From Ochotona curzoniae (Eukaryota; Chordata; Mammalia; Lagomorpha; Ochotonidae): a DNA stretch of 64,000 bases. The notes beneath the pieces were generated by a model, which worked only from the letters and a program-made list of their open reading frames with translations, did no database searches and was not told the origin of the DNA. The stretch is from contig NW_024466599.1 in assembly GCF_017591425.1 (NCBI RefSeq), forward strand, positions 58,727,501-58,791,500, in the 5' to 3' direction. Made by a program: the position numbers and the translations under genes. Shown here piece by piece: positions 57,999 to 64,000 of the stretch (its first letter is position 1; each line of letters begins with the position of its first letter).

Positions 57999-58298
57999 AG
58001 CATCTGGCTCAATGGTTAAATCCTCACCCTGCAAGCACCGAGATCCCAAATGGGCACTGGTTTGTGCCCCGGTGGCCCTACCCCTCGTCCAGCTCCCTGC
58101 TTGTGACCTGGAGAAGCAGTAGAGATGGCTCAAAGCCGTGGAACACTGCACCTGCGTGGGAGGCCGAGAACAAGCTCCTGCTTCCTGGCTTTGGATTACT
58201 GTGGCCATTTGGTGAGTGAATCGGAGGATGGAAGATATTTTTTTCTTTGTCTCTTCTCTGTGCAAACGTGATTTGCCTCTCCAATAAGAACAAACAAT
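57999..58298 (+). mobile_element. CSINE copy, first of a tandem pair
   Basis: Plus-strand: 'gcatctggctcaatggttaaatcctcaccctgcaagcaccgagatcccaaatggg', 'tcgtccagctccctgcttgtgacctgg', 'gcacctgcgtgggaggcc' and the tail 'cctctccaataagaacaaac'. A few internal bases are lost ('ggattactgtggcc'). Confidence 0.88.
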
Positions 58299-58299
58299 T

Positions 58300-58618
58300 A
58301 ATGCCCAGTGCAGTAACCTAGTGGCTAAAGACCTCAGCTTTCATGCATCAGAATGCCATGTGGGTACCGGTTTGTGTCCCAACTGCCTATCCAGCTCCCG
58401 GCTTCTGGGCTGGCAAAGCAGAGAGGATGGCCCAAAGTCTAGGGACCCTGCACCCTGATGGGAGACCTGGAGGAGGTTCCTGGCTCTTTGCTTCGGACCA
58501 TGGAGACCACTTGTGGCGGGAACTGGCGGGACAGAAGATCTTTTTCTCTGTCTCTCCTTCTCTGTGTAAATCTGTCTTTCCAATGAAAATGAGCACATCT
58601 TAAATAAATAAATCTTTA
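58300..58618 (+). mobile_element. CSINE copy, second of a tandem pair
   Basis: Plus-strand: 'tgcccagtgcagtaacctagtggctaaag', 'atgccatgtgggtaccgg', 'tatccagctcccggcttctgg', 'cctgatgggagacctggagg', and the tail 'tttccaatgaaaatgagc...aaataaataaatcttt'. It begins within a base or two of the previous copy's tail, in the same orientation. Confidence 0.88.
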
Positions 58619-58634
58619 GGGAAAAAGGAACAGA

Positions 58635-58812
58635 AAATGGGTTTGGAATTCAGGAATCCCTCTGTTTAAATGCAAGCATCTGCTATAGTGGGGCCCGTTA
58701 CGTGACACGAATCAAACTAACTTATTCAAGCTCAATTTCCTGATTTGTAAAGTGATGGCAACAACTCGGTAATTTTGTAGAACTGTAAAGAGTTGCAGAT
58801 AAATATATAATC
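58635..58812 (+). mobile_element. MIR SINE
   Basis: 'gtttaaatgcaagcatctgc', 'gttacgtgacacgaatcaaactaacttattcaagctcaatttcctgatttgtaaagtgatggcaac' follows the MIR core ('gtgaccttgggcaagttactt...cctcatctgtaaaatgggg'). Diverged. Confidence 0.65.
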
Positions 58813-59364
58813 TGGAGAGAAGGCACACTATTCTTATTCCTCCTTCTCTTTTGTTTATATTATTATTACAAAGTGTTACAGTCAAGCCAAATTTATTTTC
58901 AACTTTATTCTTACCCACCAAGAAAAACAGAAGTTATTTCAAAATGTTTTCTGGTAAAAAGTGTAATTAAAGTAGCTCGAGAACGTTTCTAAGTTCTTGT
59001 GTATGGAGTTTAGGTTTTGAAGTTAGGCTTTAGATATGATGTAGCCCTGCTTGCTTATTTTATAGATTAAATAATATATTTGTCAAAATTCACAGTCATA
59101 GTTTATGACACACCTAAAATTAAAACACAAGACTTCCTCTTATGTAACATAGTTTCTAATATCCTCTTGTGACTTTCTTAAATTCTCTATTATCGACTTT
59201 CAAATATTTCACAGATTATATTCTCTGGAGATAAGATGAAGCTGTCTGTCATATTTATTCATGGAATATTAACTAAAACCACATAAAATGGTAATATAGA
59301 CAAAAAAAAAGCATAGAAGCACTTCTAAAACTCCTAAAAGTACAGTGGTGACTCAGCCATAGAA
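58813..59364. other. Unique noncoding DNA
   Basis: AT-rich, nothing recognised. Confidence 0.4.
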
Positions 59365-59575
59365 ATAACAGGCTAGGGAACCAGAAGTCCAAATACCCGG
59401 ATCTGAATTCCAGCCTCATTGTTGGATTCTCCTATCTATCTGATGTTCTAGTTACGAGATTCAATGTTCCCATTTAAAAATGGAAATAGCCAATGCACCC
59501 TAACAGTGCTGTTGGGAAGGGTCAGTGTGAGTCTAGAACTCCAAGGAAGTAACAGATAGGAAATAAATGTTAGGT
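59365..59575 (+). mobile_element. MIR SINE
   Basis: 'caggctagggaaccagaagtcc', 'cggatctgaattccagcctc', 'cccatttaaaaatggaaatagcc', 'acagtgctgttgggaaggg' match the MIR head, box B region, core and 3' part in order. Confidence 0.7.
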
Positions 59576-59674
59576 TCTACCCTTTTCCCCTTCTTAAAAG
59601 CAAACCATAAATTACAATGTAAGGAGGCACTGTCTGTACAATTTACACAGAAGTTGCTCAACAAATTCTAGTGT

Positions 59675-59985
59675 GCTGGAGCCAGCCTGGTATCTCAACA
59701 AACTAATCTTCCACTTGCGCCACCAGCAAGCCAAATGGGCACTGATTCTAGTCCCGCTGCTCCACTTCCAATCCACCTTCCTGCGTATAACTTGGGAAAG
59801 CAGCAGAGGGTGGTGCGTGTCCTTAGGCCTTGGCACCTACATGGGAGAACTAGAAGTTGTTCCTGGCTTCTGGGTGTGAATTGGCTCAGCTCTTTCCATG
59901 TAGCAAACTGGAAGTAAATCAGCAGATGGAAGATCTTTTTCTTCTCAGGAAAACTACCATTCCAATTATATAAATAAATCTTTAA
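59675..59985 (+). mobile_element. CSINE copy, diverged head
   Basis: Plus-strand: 'aagccaaatgggcactgattctagtcccgctgctccacttccaatcc', 'cttgggaaagcagcagagggtgg', 'cacctacatgggagaac' and the tail 'accattccaattatataaataaatctttaaaataaat'. The first about 60 bases are very diverged. Confidence 0.82.
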
Positions 59986-61374
59986 AATAAATACATCAAA
60001 AATAAATACTGATGTGTTAGTGGTAATGACTGGGCACTGAAACAAAAAGCCTATAGACAAGAAAAAATAGCCACAATTGCCCAAGATAATCGCAAGTGAT
60101 ATTCCCCAGTTAGAGCAAGTTTACATGCATGAAATCTTCACTGACAACAGGAACTAACTTGAAATGATATATGCACATTAAAATGCTAATTAATGATCCT
60201 TGAAGTATACGTGTCATCTCAGAGGATTGCTGCACACTGCAGTTATAGACAGTCAGGATTCCTCTGAGCATGTATAGGTTCCTCTGATGCCTTATGGTAT
60301 AAGGTATGAATTAAGATGATAAACGTGAGAGAAGATAGAGTGGCTTATCAAATTTGTGATTCAACTTATCTAAAGAAAAGTTTGAAGATACAGTTTTTCA
60401 ACTAGTCTGCTAAAAATAGACTGGTTCCAACTTTCAGAGCTTTGACTACTCCTAAACCAGCAATTACCTGAAAGGTAAATAGTACTTTGTACACACTGTA
60501 TGCTGAGGATTATTATATATTTTCAGTTATGTAGTTTCCAGTGTACCTCAATCAGCAGTTTGCTCACACCAGCAATTCAAGCTGCCACATTTAAAAAAAA
60601 AATCCAAAACTAAAGCTTCGATTCAACTGCTCTAAAATTAAGCAAACATGAAAAAGGGAAGAAAGAATCTCACACATAAACATTTCAGTATGAATGGCTG
60701 AGAGCTGGCGCCAGGGCTGGATGATACAAGCTGAAGGTTTTAGACTATGGTCTCCTCTAATTCCAAGTCCATTTTGCTCCCTCTCCCCAAATCCTGGAAG
60801 CTTCCTGTCTGTTCTTGCTTCCTTTACACTTGCTTCTTCTCTTCCGTTCCATCAGTTTCCTTCCTCATCACTGCAAAGCTTTTCCAAGTCAATGCCTTGA
60901 GGAGCACAGTGGGGAGGAAGACTGGGCAGATGCTTTGTACTCCAGGTATGGAAAAACAGCTCCTTGTTCTCCTTGAAGCTGAGTGTATGGGGCTTGTCAC
61001 CAGGAATCCCTTGAATCAGCACAGATCTCAGGATCCTCAGCTATATGCAAACTCACTCCATCATCAGAATGTGTGAGGGAGATGAAATGGGCAACTGGAG
61101 CATACCTATTAAAGAATGTCTTTCTTGCTACAATCGCCTACCTACACGATGAGTGTGGGTGATTTTAGCCTGCAGGATATGATAAAGAGATAAGCAATGC
61201 GAAGGAAATGATATATTAAGGTTCTAAATCTCTGTCTTCCTTTGGTTGTCTATTCCCATTCCCTTCTGGGATATTCTCATTTGTAGGATTTATCCTGTGC
61301 TTCTCAAGCTATCTGGGACACAGTGTACTTTAAAAACAAAAAGAAAAGGAGAAAAAAAACCCTAATCTTTCTGC
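59986..61374. other. Unique noncoding DNA
   Basis: No recognised interspersed repeat. Open frames at 60694-61076 have no recognisable domain or splice context. Confidence 0.4.
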
Positions 61375-61416
61375 ACTAGTTAACTTTGCAAAATTCTAGA
61401 CTAGTTAACTTTGCAA
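61375..61416 (+). repeat. 17-bp direct repeat, two copies
   Basis: ACTAGTTAACTTTGCAA is present exactly at 61375-61391 and 61400-61416, a 25-base period. Each copy contains the palindrome GTTAAC. It is immediately followed by the hairpin at 61421-61455. Confidence 0.9.
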
Positions 61417-61420
61417 CAGT

Positions 61421-61455
61421 CTATGCAATTTTTGTGGCAATGTAAAATTGCATAG
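61421..61455. repeat. Perfect 12-bp-stem inverted repeat
   Basis: CTATGCAATTTT (61421-61432) and AAAATTGCATAG (61444-61455) are exact reverse complements around an 11-base loop. The stem contains ATGCAAT, an octamer-like element, in opposite orientations. It could be paired binding sites or a DNA cruciform. It is too short for a typical microRNA precursor. Confidence 0.9.
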
Positions 61456-61574
61456 AGATTTTCCTTGCTGATAATTATTGTACTGACCCTACTTACAAGT
61501 AGTATGAAATAATTTATAGGCTAAAACTGGCCACAGATCATACTTTGCAGAACATTGGTATTATCTAATACAGT

Positions 61575-61690
61575 CTTCTGCATGACCTCATTTCTCTGTG
61601 GAATCTAATAGAAATCATGGTAATAGAAAATAAATGTTAGTTACCAGGGGCCAGAGTGACTTTAAAGGAACAGTGAGATAAAAGAAAAAA
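61575..61690 (+). mobile_element. Old L1M 3'-end fragment
   Basis: 'tttctctgtggaatctaatagaaatcatgg' and 'aaataaatgttagttaccaggggccagag' follow the sense strand of an L1M 3' end ('tgtggaatctaaaaa...agtggttaccagaggctgg'). Short and diverged. Confidence 0.5.
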
Positions 61691-62964
61691 AATTTCTTCA
61701 CAATTAAGTCTTGCATTCTAAAAGTTATTCAATATTTATGAGCAAATAAGGCTAACAAAAATATATTAAATTCTGTAAAAGCATAGATTATTCAAGAGTC
61801 AGTTACATGTCTTGAAGGTCATTTAACAACTAAAAAAACTTTTGTAGGGTTCCATTCAGGAAAATCATGTTTTCTGTTGTGTTTCATAATGTAAAAATTA
61901 AGTGATCAAAAAGAACTATGTACAACAAAATCCTGTTTTAATTTTGCAGGTAACAAGTCAAACCATATGAAGATTGAATAAAGAGGCCAAGGTCAGGTCC
62001 AGCTGTTATATAAGAAAGCAGAAGCCAGGACTGGTTTTATTCTGTTTGGACTGGGTATTCCAAAGATCTGTAGTTAAATGGAAGCACACTTATATGGGAA
62101 CACACTTTGAGTTTGAGAAAACACACACACACACAGCTTGCCACCATAGATGAATGGACTTACATAAGTAATATCTCTGTAGACCAGAACTGATTATTTT
62201 GTGGCAACATCAAAAAACTCCTAATGTGGCCTTTGGAGAAACCTATCCAAATCCTTCATCACTTATCAACAACCTCTAGGAAATCTTCCAGAGTGGCTGG
62301 ATCCAGAACACGCAGCAGGCTCTCCAGGCATGCTTGTGCAGTTCCTGTTTGACAACAGTCCCAGGTGTGACCAGATGCACCAAGGCCTAAAACACTTTAA
62401 CTGTCTCCAGGAATAAAGGTATAACTGAGAGAACTCAAGGTCGCTTTTCAAAGGTAAAACCAAGGAGTTTTAGAGGTGACTAGAACTTATATCTCTTCTT
62501 ATAGTGAGAAAATTGATAATTACCTTCCAAATTACAGTCAAGTTCCTTCTAGCTAAACTCCAAGCTCAGATAACAGGTAAGCTGCAAAACCGCTGTCAAA
62601 AGGCAACAAATATGGAAATGATGGAACGGATGAGCATTTCCACTGTGGCCATCTCAGAGCCCAAAGTTCACTCTCCTCTTTCCCATGGCATTGATGGACA
62701 TTTTCCCTTGATGCTAACAGAGCCAATCTATATCCCATTCATGTATTTCTACAAAAGTATGAAAGTGATAACATCAAGATTTAGAGAAATCTTAAAGTTC
62801 AATGTCATCCTTTATTCTCATTCCAGCATCCTTCTAAATTGCCACATGACTGCACACAGTCTTCTAAGCCAACCCACTAGCACCAAGGCAGCTCCTGGTG
62901 CCTCAGATTACAGAATTTATTGGAAAGCCCTGGCTGTTCTCACATTGAGCCTAGATACACCTTT
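61691..62964. other. Unique DNA holding the longest open frame outside repeats
   Basis: No recognised repeat. The plus-strand frame 62504-63205 stays open for about 150 codons here before running into the next SINE. It begins with GTG; its first ATG is near 62610. I see no domain and do not call a gene. (CA)n of about five units lies at 62123-62134. Confidence 0.35.
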
Positions 62965-63029
62965 TGTAAAAAATATTTATTTTATGTATTTGAGAGTTAC
63001 AGAACAAGTTGAAGAGACACAGAGAGAGG

Positions 63030-63067
<38 letters not shown>

Positions 63068-63345
63068 CAAAAGAAGGGGGGGGGGAATGTGCATGTTTCA
63101 TCCACTGGTTTATTTTTCAAATGGCTCCAACATCCAAGGCTAATACCAGGGGCTTGGAACTCCACCCAGGTTCCACACACAGTTGGCAGGGGCCCGAGCA
63201 CTTGAGTCATCTTTCACTGCTTTCCTGGTCATATCAGCAGGGATCTTGATCAGAAATAGAGTATTTTGGACACAAATTGGCCCTCATAAGGATGCCAGCT
63301 TTACAGACAGTGACTTAATCTGCTCCAACCCAATGCCAGCTACAA
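62965..63345 (-). mobile_element. Full-length older-type CSINE with expanded GA and G runs
   Basis: Minus-strand: 'aatatttattttatgtatttgagagttacag', a (GA)n tract at about 63012-63065, a run of ten G at 63076-63085, 'tccactggtttatttttcaaatggctcc', 'cttggaactccacccaggtt', 'cccgagcacttgagtcatctttcactgc', and the head 'gacagtgacttaatctgctccaacccaatgccagc'. At about 380 bp it is longer than the young type because of the GA expansion. Confidence 0.85.
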
Positions 63346-64000
63346 GCCTAAATATTTGTGGTCATACACAAACTTTTAGAATCATATTGAACAACAATTT
63401 CTCTTTTTGCATGATTATTCTTTAAATATTTATAGTCATCTTCTTGCTCCTATTCCCTGATAGAAGAATTCTCCAGCTTCCTGAGTCTCACGGCTCGGAG
63501 TAGCATCTGTCAGCCTTAAGACTGCCACCATCAATAATCTTTTGTAATCAAGTTACTACCCACTTTTGGATTTGCTGATTTGATCAGTGACCAATCCACT
63601 GAAGGGCCTCAAGAAATTAAAAATGTTTAAAAGCTTTGCTGGAAACCTAATAACTACCATATATTTCAGTGCAAGGAAGAAATGAGATTACCCTTACATA
63701 GCTCGTACTTAGTAACCATGTATAGGGTTGTACATATTACAGTCTTATGACCTAAGAACTCACAAGCCATCTCTTTTATAATGTGTTCCACATCATCCTG
63801 CTGTTGTGGAAGACACAATGAATATTCTGAAGTTGGGAACATTAAAACTACTGCTGTAGATTTTTTTAGCATCAGTTGAATTCTGCCACCTAATAACGCA
63901 TCAAGAGATGTGCACTGCTCAATGGGATTTGCAAACAAACTAAGAAGGGCTGACCCTGTCAAATATGTCTGCATTGACATGAAGCCACTGTAAAACCCAC
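63346..64000. other. Unique DNA to window end, one uncalled open frame
   Basis: No recognised repeat. On the minus strand a frame stays open from 63980 to 63666 (104 codons from an ATG at 63978-63980, open further upstream to near the window edge). I recognise no domain in it and list it as an observation only. Confidence 0.35.

Noticed and set aside
63012..63065. CRISPR-like or regulatory repeat array
   Set aside because: It is a (GA)n expansion inside a SINE. No array with regular unique spacers was seen anywhere, and none is expected in a mammalian nuclear genome.

Overview
The window looks like mammalian nuclear DNA from a lagomorph, most probably a pika (Ochotona) rather than a rabbit. 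The main evidence is about two dozen copies of a tRNA-derived C-type SINE. Each has a tRNA-like head with Pol III box B (GGTTCTAATCCC in young copies), a CATATGGG block, a GGGAGACCTGG block, and a tail carrying AATAAA plus TCTTT. Several copies are still CpG-rich and have intact target-site duplications (TSDs), so the family was recently active. Older CSINE copies, L1 fragments whose 3' ends resemble each other, MIRs, MLT1-type LTRs and simple repeats complete the repeat content. Family names are assigned from memory of consensus sequences and not from a search.

I find no convincing protein-coding exon, no functional tRNA or rRNA gene, and nothing prokaryotic. Most longer open frames are SINE or microsatellite translations. 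The exceptions (62.5-63.2 kb and 63.67-63.98 kb) are reported only as observations. The DNA is best read as intergenic or intronic sequence from a gene-poor, AT-rich region.

Layout: 0-5.5 kb is mostly unique, with one MIR and a perfect 19-nt palindrome. 5.5-7.3 kb is a SINE cluster ending in a SINE inside a SINE, both with readable TSDs. 7.3-9.3 kb is SINE-free and may hold conserved noncoding elements. 9.3-14.8 kb has more SINEs and an AT microsatellite. 16.8-22.8 kb has another AT microsatellite, LTR-like sequences, an L1 3' end and MIRs. 23-30 kb has old and young SINEs, including one inside an old L1. 31-40 kb has two MLT1-like LTRs in long unique stretches. 40-43.5 kb is a long repeat-poor block and a good candidate for conserved regulatory DNA. 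43.5-45.2 kb is a large GAAA/GA microsatellite joined to a degenerate tandem array. 50.5-52.6 kb is a rearranged L1 with a broken ORF1, the ORF2 start, an apparently inverted ORF2 piece and a 3' UTR. 55.9-58.0 kb holds three CTCF-like motifs around a 13-bp minisatellite. 58-64 kb mixes SINEs, MIRs, a perfect 12-bp-stem hairpin and unique DNA.

There is no gene network to describe. Possible function is regulatory: five CTCF-like motifs (6.5, 23.6, 55.9, 56.5 and 58.0 kb) and the repeat-poor blocks. I found no convincing novel multi-gene system.
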